This document shows, in pieces, positions 28,101 through 38,500 of a DNA stretch of 64,000 bases. The translations under genes were made by a program, and so were the position numbers. This DNA is from Channa striata (lineage: Eukaryota; Chordata; Actinopteri; Anabantiformes; Channidae): the NCBI GenBank assembly GCA_033026295.1, contig CM065187.1:4666888-4730887 (forward strand), given 5' to 3'. How positions within the stretch are numbered: position 1 is the stretch's first letter; each line of letters starts with the position of its first letter. The notes beneath the pieces were generated by a model. The model saw only the letters and a program-made list of their open reading frames with translations, ran no database searches and was not told the origin of the DNA.

Positions 28101-29819
28101 ATCTGCATAATCTCCATTTTCAACAAACTGGACCCTGATAATAATGTTGTGTAACACTTTCTATTGGATCAATAATCAGTAATTATTTGTCTTTTGTGGA
28201 ATCTCTGTCTGTTTAAATATATAATATTTTCACTTACCTGCTTTAGAATAATTATAGGTATAAATAGACAATGAAAACATACAGTGTGATGATAATAAAT
28301 ATTTGTTCTATTTCCATATACCTTATCAATCCCATTATGCATTTGGAGGAGAATTTTCCAGAAAGTAACAACAAAATACAGGAAAATACAGGCTCAGTTA
28401 AGCAAAAGGAGAAATGATCCAAAAATTAATTAAAACCATGTTAGTCCAACAAATGAAAAAAAAAAGGTTTTGTAGCAGAGCTATTTAGTCCTTATTTCTC
28501 TCACTAATCATTTCACAACACACTCAAATTCATTTTATTATTTTTTCAGTCTTTCCGACATCTGACCCGCTGGTTATGAAGCTAAAGCTAAAGCTCGGCA
28601 AGTATTTTTGTAACATCACTATTCTGTCATTTATGAACAATTCTGAAAACAGGGTGTTTGTTTTTCGGTGTTTTTGTCTCATATTATTTCAACATTTACT
28701 AATTTAAGAATTCAAGAACTGCACTGAGCTGAACCCTTTGAGTTTGTTCCGAGTTACCTGCAGTGTTTACTCAAACATCTGCTCTACTCCAACAAAAAAA
28801 AAGAAATAATAATTTCTCTTTCCTCCGAGCGTATTGTATCTGCATGGTCCACAGTAACCTTCTCACCCACCCTCTCTCTGCCAACGTATTTCACGAGCTG
28901 GTTCCACGAGTTCAGCTGTAGGCTTGTCATCCATCACTTGTTGTCGTATATGGAAAGAGCTACCTGCTGCTTTTTATCCCTCATCCTCGTCCCATTCATC
29001 CCCACTACCATTGTAAATACTTCTGGCTTCTGTTTTTTACTCACCCAGGATGGAGCCTCAGTAGAAATTATACATTCTGATCATCCTAAACCCCGGCTGT
29101 AAACACTACATTAAATATTAATAATAGTATCATGCGCTACTTGTTTTTTTTTCCTTCCTGCTGTGCAAGGCTTAATATGCACTGTGCAAGTTTTTGAAGT
29201 GCTTCGAGTTATCTTCACCACCACTGATTGGATCAAAGCTCTTCAAAAAAACATGACAAAGTATTTCAATTTGTGCAGCATAGGAGAGCTAAAACACATT
29301 TTTCATTATAATGATCACCGAGAAAAGCTCGCAGAAAAACACACAGTGGACACATTTCTCTGACTTAGAATGTGCTTGAACTGATAGATGTACATACATT
29401 AGCTGTCCGTAAAAAGCCTAGTCGGAGAGATTCTTTAAGCCGCGTCTGCTGGAGGCATCAGATCCATGGATGTTTGATCACGAACGTCTGTCCCGTGGCA
29501 CATCTGTGGAGCTAGAGCCGGTCGACACGATTAAAAGCAAAGCAACGTGAAGCAATGAATGGTACCGCCTTACCTGTCGGTCAGTCATTAAGCTCTTTCC
29601 TAGTTCACTCCACATTCCCACATACACGCAGCCCACTGGTTGTTAACAGGAATACATGGCTAACTATTCAAATGGATGTGGCAACGGGCTTCCTGTGCGG
29701 CTCCATTAGCAGGAGTCGTTTCCAGTTTATATGTCGTGTCACGTAGCATGTGGTACATTAATAAGCTTTTGACAATCTCTTTTCCTGTGTGCATGTAAAG
29801 AGGGGGCCTCTTAGACTTA
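23551..29819. other. Intergenic downstream of col5a1, no gene seen
   Basis: No supported gene or RNA gene. Contains a long TG microsatellite and AT-rich stretches (27,580-29,160). A neighbouring gene is not reached. Confidence 0.65.
25126..25167. repeat. (TG)n microsatellite
   Basis: About 42 bp of TG dinucleotide. Confidence 0.95.
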
Positions 29820-29839
29820 CACTATGGTATCAGTTTACA

Positions 29840-29853
29840 TTTATTTTTTTATT
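29840..29853 (-). promoter_or_regulatory. Two clustered AATAAA poly(A) signals, candidate distal site
   Basis: TTTATT occurs at 29840-29845 and 29848-29853 on the plus strand, i.e. two AATAAA hexamers on the minus strand. Cleavage would be expected around 29815-29830. Other AATAAA candidates lie at 29950-29955 and 30133-30138. Confidence 0.4.
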
Positions 29854-31366
29854 TTAAATAATACAATAAATATACTACAAACGAACATTGGCTTTGGTAG
29901 AGTTACAAATTCATCATTTTCTCTCCACTTCACAATTGTGGACATGACCTTTATTAATGACCTGTAGCATTGAAAAAACGGATGTATCCTGATGAATAAA
30001 ACGTGGACTGGAGAACATGCCACGCTACACAATTATAACAACAAGAGAAAAAAACTTTACAATTTCATGCATACAGATAGGTTTTAATGCTTCAAAAGAC
30101 ATACAAGAGTGGATGGCCACAGTAAACTTGAATTTATTGACACAAAACCAATATATCTTCTATCCTCTTATCCTTACACAGGTTTGACAAGACCGTGGAA
30201 ACAAACAAACAGACAGACAAACGGAAAATCTACAAAATAAACAAAAAAAAAAAAAACAAAAAAATTTAAAAAAACAATGGCAGCATCACTGCTGGTTCTG
30301 GAAATTTACAAAAATTAGTTTGTCCTTTTTAATTGAGAGCAAAGAGTTAAATTTGGGTGTACTGCATCATAATGAAAATCAAAGCCAACGATCTACAAGC
30401 ATATTGAGTTACCTTAACAGAAACGGTTCAAGTCACATATTTGAAGTTAAAAAAGAAACAAAACAAACCTACGTATGAAGGGCTGTAAAATTCTGTGGTA
30501 GATACTAGTGGTCATAAGCATAGAGAGTGCATAGTCTGAACAAAAGCATAATTACAATAAGGGCAAAAATAGTCGGCCGACGAGCTATTTTCGACGCTGC
30601 ATGAGCAAACTCTTTCATCTGGCTAATTTCGGTGACCTACTTCTACTGTGGCAAATCCTCAAAAAAGTACTTTTCAAGTTGTTTCCCCATATAGAAAAAC
30701 CGACTTCACGCCACAAAGGCGATTAAAGCTAAACATAAGTGAAAACCTTTGGTGGAAAGGTTACGAGTTTCATACGCCCAAACAAACATTTGGGCCGTAT
30801 CCCTTTAAACGTTTTGGCCCAATCTCAAAAAGTCCACTTCTCAACTCCCATCAGTTTGTTGTGGCCCAGATGATCCAATGCAAGAGGCCAAAAAAAAAAT
30901 AAAAAATAAAATGCAGCATCTCAGAGCAATGACGCGCAAAGCCAACAGCGCCACCTTAGCTTCCTCGCCATTCCGACGTTTGGTACGTGTTTTGTTATCT
31001 GTGCGATCCGCTGAAGCAGGAGATCACGCCACCGGGCTGCACTGATCCGCGAGTGCATTTAAAGGGAAATGGCATGCAACGCTGAACACAAAGAAAAACA
31101 CAGAAACCAAGATGGATGCAGCAAAGATCCGCCTACATCAGATGTGTGGGGGGGGTTAGAGAGTCGAGGGGCTGCTTGGGTGATGGAATATTCTCACCGC
31201 AAATTTCCTTTCATTCAACAAAACACAAACTAGAAAAATACATAGCACCACAGAAGGGAGAGAATAGCACCTAGGTTTTAGATATCTTAGTGTTTTCATT
31301 TAAATGTGACATCATCTCCCGTTGCATAGTCAGATGAGTTTTTCAGGAAAAAAAAAACTGAAGCTG

Positions 31367-31372
31367 TTTATT
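31367..31372 (-). promoter_or_regulatory. AATAAA, candidate proximal poly(A) signal
   Basis: Plus-strand TTTATT at 31367-31372, with a second at 31494-31499. Either could give a 3' UTR of about 0.9-1.1 kb. Confidence 0.3.
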
Positions 31373-31763
31373 AAGTTAACGATAATGGCACCGAGATAGA
31401 TGTTCTCTTCAGACGGCACAATAGGAGGAATGTATTGTTTCTGTTTGTTAATGCAAATCAACTGTCACGTAATATCAGAGCTTGTTTTCGTCTTTTATTT
31501 CCATTCTGTTCTTAAATTACAACAAGATGTGCTCCACAACTGCAACAAGACACGACTTCCCAATTTGTTTTTCTGTTTGGTTTTTTTTTTTAATTTACAA
31601 GTCAAATTTTTCTGACTTTTGGTATTTGTTTCTACAATTTCGATGTTATCCCTGTATCCACCATCTCCTACCTCATAAAAATTAAAGTCACATGCATGTT
31701 TTGAAGCCAGAAGCAATTAACATTACCAGGAAAAATATACAGAATGTACTTACAAACATAAAA

Positions 31764-31765
31764 AT

Positions 31766-31797
<32 letters not shown>
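31764..31797. repeat. (AT)n run in the 3' UTR
   Basis: About 34 bp of alternating AT with one TTT interruption. Confidence 0.9.
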
Positions 31798-32069
31798 AGG
31801 TCCATTCCAAGAGAATGGGGAGACAATTATGCACAAACAAAGCTCCTGTAGTGAATGAGCAAACAAACCAACAAAAGACAAGTGGGAAATGCCAGAGAGA
31901 TGAAAGAAAAACACGAGCTCCAGGGAAAAGCAAAGAAAAGAGCCTGATCAGATGGAGTCCATGGCAAATACTGTGACCGTGTGGTATGGCTGCAGATCTC
32001 GGGTCACCTTTGTTGTTTGGGACGAAGAATAAAAAGTCTAAATCGACTGTGATGACGTGGGGCTAGGAC

Positions 32070-32073
<4 letters not shown>

Positions 32074-32134
<61 letters not shown>

Positions 32135-32145
32135 GTGTGTGTGTG
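32074..32145. repeat. (TG)n microsatellite in the 3' UTR, (CA)n in mRNA sense
   Basis: About 72 bp of nearly pure TG dinucleotide with two GC interruptions near the right end. It is the longest microsatellite in the window and lies inside the presumed transcript. Confidence 0.95.
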
Positions 32146-32420
32146 CGAGGGTGTTGCGCAGGAGGCAGGATCTGACATCCAGTTTCAAAACTTGCATGTG
32201 ATGGAGAAGGCACACTGAGGTTTCAAGGTTATTTTGTTTTCTTCTATTCCTATAGAATTTCTCTCTATTCTCAACTTGATTTCATTTTACTCATACTTGT
32301 TGCTTTATGGAAAAAGTTACTTTTTTACAAAAAGAATTGTCCTATTCTTTTTCATTTGTGTTTTTTTTTCTGAGAAAACAAAAATATGCTTTTTTTTCTC
32401 CATTTGCTCAGTAAACAGTC

Positions 32421-32567
32421 TTAGCCGATGAAACAGACAGGGCCCACTTCGAATCCAAACTTCTGTGTGGCTCCTCCGAAATCGTTGAACATGATGTCCA
32501 CAAAAGGCACCTGTTCCACCTTTGGTGTGTTGATCTCAAGTACTGTCTTTTCGTAGCCCTTTTTCGA
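32421..32567 (-). CDS. col5a1: col5a1 last coding exon, 57 of 57 (147 bp with stop)
   Basis: SKKGYEKTVLEINTPKVE then QVPFVDIMFNDFGGATQKF and GFEVGPVCFIG, stop TAA at 32421-32423. Carries the eighth propeptide cysteine. TVLEI-TPKVEQVP-VDIMFNDFG matches alpha1(V); alpha1(XI) has TVIEI-TPKIDQVP-VDVMINDFG. Human alpha1(V) ends ACFMG, so the final residues differ (VCFIG). Confidence 0.95.
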   Translation of the reverse strand, partial: SKKGYEKTVLEINTPKVEQVPFVDIMFNDFGGATQKFGFEVGPVCFIG

Positions 32568-35500
32568 CTGTCGGAGAGAAGAAGACAAAGCAGGAGGGAG
32601 AGTTAATGAGCGAAAACAAAACTTTCTGAAACAAAAGCATCGTGATTTTAAAGAACTCGTTCTGACAACGAAAACGCAACCGTAGTTTCCTGGCGCTGCT
32701 TGTCGAAGGAACCCCAGCAGCTGCCCGCAGCTGCTCGAACGCCCGAGCGCCCACGTACACGCGCGCACTTACCGCACAGCCATCCACCACGGCACGGATG
32801 TAGGGATTGTTATCGTAAGACATCTCCTCGTCGTTGGAGCCCAGGAAGCGGATGGCCTTGTCGTAGCTGTCCTCCTCCTGGTTGTGCCAGGCCACCGACT
32901 GGTAGCAGTTGTACGTGATGTTCTGTCTGGCTGCGGCGCTCAGCAAGCGTAAGAACGTCATCTGCACCACGCCAATGGGGTTGCCCTCCGCGTCCACGTA
33001 GGAAAGCTGCAAAACAGAACGCGAAGTTGAGCGTCACAGACGTAACACGAGGAGACAGGACCAGTGGATGAGGAATGAGCAAACCAAGAGTAAAGTTCCT
33101 ACAAAGATTTACCGGCCACGCTGGTGTGTGTATGTTGAGCAGGGTTTCCTAGGAGCAGTTCTGATTTAATTTATGACTAGTAATTTATTGTGGAGCTTTG
33201 CTGCTGTGTGGGGATTTCTAGAGTGTATTTCTTATTGACAGCAGTGTTAGAGGAAGAAAGTTATCGTCTAAGAATACAAAGTCAAAATACGATTGTTCGT
33301 TCTTTGTGGTGGCACAGGCAGAACTTTCCTAGGTCATCCAAGGATAATACTAGTTTTATTCTATAGTCATATCTGATAAAAAAAAGACCTAAAGCGTGAT
33401 AGTAGAGTTTGACCAAGTATGGTTTGACCGCCTAACCCATGCATTCCTATTGAAAATGTGCAGCCATCTTTTAAACAAACGTGCAGACGAGTCACTGGCT
33501 GCACTGAAACAAAACAGAATGAGTGAAGTGAATGCACGTGTTTGAATGATGAAGCTGTCACAGATGGTAATTATCAGTTAGTTGTTTTTTAATAACAATA
33601 TAAAGTCTATGTCAGGCTTTGGATGTGTGTGATGGATCAGGTGATGCTACTCTACAGAGAAGGACGAGGGCTTCAGTGTGTGTGTAGTCGAGGCCTAACG
33701 CCTGGAAACGTTGGCTGATTGGCTTATTGTTTCGAAATCTCTTCAAAGTACAAAACTAGGCATAACTAAACACCTCATTTCAATTTTTAATGTGTAATTA
33801 TGTAAACTATATAGCCAATATGAGCAAATTATGAAAATGAATTCTTAATAGGAAATATATTATCAAAATGATATGTTAATTGCCTGGTAATTAACCTATA
33901 ATTAACCTAGAATTTTGTTTTCTAAAGACAAGTTACAGAAAACGAAGCTACGTCCCATTAAACTTATTATGGCAGCAGGTAAATTCGCCTGATATGACAG
34001 GACATGTGGAGCCGGTCACAGTTCAGTTGAATGTCCGTCAGTGACCGTCTGCATACCAACCCTCAGGAATCCATTAGATCCACATGGTCACTTCGTCTGT
34101 CAGACAAACAGGACTTACTGAGAGTCGAGCACATGCAGCCATGCAGCCTGAGCAGCGTACCGTCCCTGAGTCCGGATGCGTTGTCTCTCGACCCGCTCTC
34201 GCACACGAGCGGATGTACGCACATGCGCGTAGACGCGCTTAAGCAGACATGCATTTACAGACCCAGAGCGCTGACACCGACGCTCGGCGTGAGCAGAAGG
34301 AGATAATGGTCTCCGCAATTTATGTGTGCGACATTTATGTCGCCGTGATTGATTTAATTGGCCGTTTAATCAGAGATATGCAAAACAATTATTGGTGAGC
34401 GTGTCAGCACTGTGGCTCAGATTCTGATGCTTTCGTCCTCAGAGTGGTTGGGCAGTAGAATCATGCTTCCCTCATTTGCCCGACCACCGAGCAGCGTGTG
34501 GCCCCTGCCCACCGTCACCAAAGAAACATTACCTTTTTATTATCACAGCCGCAAGTCAACAGTGACCGAGTACCCAGAAGCCCCTGGGTAGTGACTGAGT
34601 GCCCGACCCGCTTGACTCAGAGCTCCTCTGCTGGATCTAAGTAGTATTTAAGGGCAACACTGAGAATGTGAGTGCCGCTGAATGGCTGCAGCGGAGAGGG
34701 AATGACATTTATGGTCCTCCACCTTGTGGAGGATCGATGACCTGCTGAGGCAGGAAGTTGAGAACTACAACTTAAAAGTTTAGGGAAGAGGAACGCGCAA
34801 ATGGATTCGTAGTGTGGATTGATATTCACTCTCGTGTGTTTTTGCCCACACTGTTAAATTACCTCTCTGTATGTAGAGCGATGCTGCTTGAGTCATGGGG
34901 GGGTGTCAAGGCACACAGTCACCCTGAGGAGATGCTCTCTTAATGCAGCAGAGGTATGGCAGAGGGGATAACAGAGTCACGCTGTCTGCAGTACAAACCT
35001 CTCCTCCATTTCCTGGTTAGAGCATCATCTGTGCTGCTGGACTGAAGATTGAGTGCAGCTTGTGCTGAATCATGCAACAAGCAACAATCGAGGTGTGACT
35101 TCATATACATACTTTGCAGAGCAGAACCAGAACCATGCAGAGCCTCAGGCACACAGAGTCCAGACCTTAGCCAAGACTCTGCGTCCACGGGCAGGGACAC
35201 TTACCAGGGAACCTCTCCTGTAGTGACTATACCATGTGCCTGGCGTGTCTTTGGGCCATTTTGCCATTTTGCTCTGTAAAATATAAAAGGCATTCAGGGA
35301 AGGGACAAGGACTTGGGGAAGTCGGGAGTCTTACCAGTTTACCACGTTTGAATTCACTGAACCAGGTGCCGGGGTTCTCCTTTACCCAGGATATGAGCCT
35401 AGCCTGGGGGCACGGATCGACAAGAGAGGCAGGAGGAGGAGAAAAAAGCAGCGTTAAAGAAAGGAAACACATCCGACAGAAACACATCCCCTCTCAGCTT

Positions 35501-38500
35501 TGCACTTTCCCCATCTTTCTCCTCGCGTCTGTCCTCCGAGGAGTCTTCCCGACCTGAAACAGCGTTCAGTGAGATCAACCGGACCAACCGGACCGGGGCA
35601 GAAGATGTTAGTAAGCCATTATCCCATTTGTACAGTACACAGTCTCGATGGCAGCTAATTGCTGCTGAAAAATTCATGAGTACACAATGATTAATTAAGA
35701 AATGATCGCCTGCGAGGAGCCCTCATGCTGCTGCTTCTCTCCCTGCTGTTCAGAGTTAGTGCGGCGGAGCCATGGTGCACTAACTTTGTAATGGCGTTAA
35801 AAGCTGCGAATTGGCCGACAGGGCACAGCTCTAATGGCCGCAGACATGACAATGATGAATTTCTCTATAATTAGATAGCGGGGTTTGATACGGAACTGTC
35901 ATCCATAGCTTAACGTTTGAATGACTAATGATCGCCGGGAGATCGCACAGATTAGACTCACCCTGCCTTGAAGGTGACCTTCAGCTCTTTTCACTGGGGC
36001 CGACTGCGCGGGAGACACCATACATATCCTTGCGGTGACTTTCTCCTCCTCAAGAGTGCATGAAGTTGTGTCTGGCTTTGTGTTCAGTACGTGGACAGTG
36101 TAGCTATGTGCTCTTATAATAACTGTGCCAATCTAAACGCATGTGGGAGTGTTTTCAGTCTGAGTGCAAAGACTGGCAGTGCAGGCTTTTCTTTTCACCC
36201 CCGACACAAATGAGAGCAGCCCATCACCAGCACGCTATAAAAAGTCTGCTTCATTATTCTGAGCTTAAGCAAACTCCTGCTCCTCTGAGGCTTGGTGAGT
36301 GGGATCATTAAAATGGCTGTAGCACTGTGCTATTACACAACCCCCGACTTGTCAAAGACAGTGTTCCCAGTGTCTCACCACTCCGCTACTCTCCTCTGCT
36401 CTACACACTCACGCATAATGAAGCCAAAAATCCTCTCAATGTGTCTGTCACCTGCCAAAGGATTTAACAGCTGATAAAGTCCTCATGGCATTCTATCTAA
36501 ACAATGCATCGAAACAATGGGGCAAAGATAGATCTGTGTGGATCTGCGTGTTTGCATTGAGGGAGTCATGTCCCGTTAGTTACCAACTGTCAAAACTTTG
36601 CCAGTTTTCTAAAATAATTCAGGACCTCACGGGAAACGCACGAGTCCTGGTGAGTCAACTCCCACATCTTTTTCATAACAACACATCACGTGACCTTGCT
36701 AATTACACGAGTAGGTTCAATAGAATTACTGCTGCAGGTACTGCTGTCTGGAAATGCACAGCAGTTCGTCCCAGGCGTGAGACAAGAAAGCAACCATTCG
36801 GTTACCTGGAGTTTTATACTCATGTTACTTTACTGTCAATCAAATCACTAACTGGTGGCTGCAGAAAGTAAAAACACTTTGGTAGCAGCCGTCCTAGCCC
36901 TCCAGCTTACTGTATCTTCTCCCCTGTGTGTGTGTTTGTGTTGAAGCGTGCTGGAGTGTGCAAAAGGCCAGACTTACCCCTTCAGACTTCTTATCTGGGA
37001 AGATGCAGCTCTCTCCGCTCGCAGTAAAGTTGCAGTAAACCTTGAAGGAGTCCCGGGAGCAGCCCTGGTTGGGATCGATCCAGTATTCGCCTGGAGAGGT
37101 GAAGTCAGGAAGAGGGCATTTACAGAGTGGCACGTATGATGTGTTCCACATTCACCACAATGTATATACGTCAATCAGACATAACATTATGACCACCTGT
37201 GCAATTTAATACAATCCAATACTGCAGCTCTGCCATGAATTCTACTTTTACAAGGTTATCATTTCTCAGTTTTTAGGATACTACTGTCTGAAAGGAGATA
37301 ATTCTATGTGTTTATTATTGAGGTCAAAGTGGGCAATGAAGTGCATTAAGAGGGGGTTCTAATGTTTTGGCCACCTCCTTAATTTTAAATTGATTGGCCA
37401 TGCAAGTGGTAGCATGAGACTTAAAAACAATCCTCTCTTCTCTGGCCAGCCCTCTAGCTCCCAGCTTTGCTATGCTCTTCCACTGCCTGCTATGCACAGG
37501 CACGCTCGGCTCTGTCCTTCAGGTATCCGTTGATTAATTGAGCAGTCAAGTGGCCGATATATAACGATGGCAGTAATGACTATTTGTTAAAGCTTTAGCT
37601 GAACCCAGTGCTCTATGGTGAGGAGAATGGACGCACTGGTTATGCTGTCTACTGTCGGATTATAGGGTTAGGTTTGCATCCCCTCTACTGAAATGCATTT
37701 GAGGGGATGCAAACTTAAGCCCAAACCTAAGGAAATCACAATAAACACTGAGCGAGTACAAATGTTCTTTCATCTTGAGAAGCAACAAAAAGGTCAAGGA
37801 GTGTATAAGAAAAAAGTAGAGTAAAATAATGAGGCAAATGTGTGCAACTCCCTTGGTAAATTAATTAAAAGTTAATTAATTTCAGTTGAAGGAACATTTG
37901 CACTAGCTGAATGTGCATTAAATATTATATTGATGGAAAAAATCTTTGCAGTGTGTTTGTTTTGCTCTGTAGCAGGCAGGGAGGTGGTTTGCAGCAGCAC
38001 AGCACAGCTCAGCATTAATGCTCCTAAACAATATACAAAGGTTTAGTTTTTCTATATTTCTATTTAGCAGCTGTCATATAATATTTGCCATATTATAGGA
38101 GCAAGTGAAGAAATTAAAAAACTGGCGAGAAAAGATTACACAATATATTTCTCTGCCTATTTTTGGGGTAATGTGATACAAACCATCAGGGAAATCAGGG
38201 TGGCAAAGCTGCAGGTCCTTGCAGGTACGAGCAGGGTTGCTCTGCGTGCCCAGTGGGTGCTTCATCTGCTCAATCTCCAGTTTCAGGGAGTTGAGCGAGC
38301 CAAAGATTTCTTCCATGCCATCGTCGTAGTCCTTGTAGCTGGCATCCGCGTTCGCTTCATCCACCACCTGGCTAGCATCGATGTTTCTACGTGATCTGCC
38401 CTTAATGGGAGCTTGGATGGGGAGCGGGTGGATAACATCACCAGGAGGGCCCTGTTTAGCAGAGTGAGGGGGAAAAGGAAGAATTCACACTCACAGAAAG

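Larger units (their letters stand above)
29820..32420 (-). other. col5a1: Probable 3' UTR of col5a1
   Basis: About 2.6 kb between the stop codon and a cluster of AATAAA signals. No coding sequence seen on either strand. In mRNA sense it holds a long (CA)n run about 275 nt after the stop, an AU dinucleotide run, several A- and U-rich tracts, and potential poly(A) signals at several distances, so alternative polyadenylation is possible. The far end is an inference from the last signal cluster; I cannot see transcript evidence. Confidence 0.5.
37091..38183 (-). other. col5a1 intron between exons 53 and 54 seen (1.1 kb)
   Basis: Contains an interspersed repeat at 37161-37390 and a hairpin at 37672-37714; the rest is AT-rich with no feature recognised. 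Confidence 0.7.

Noticed and set aside
32536..32772. Possible extension of exon 56 past VVDGCA
   Set aside because: A consensus donor (GTAAGT) at 32767-32772 ends the exon, and the last exon continues the conserved protein from 32567.
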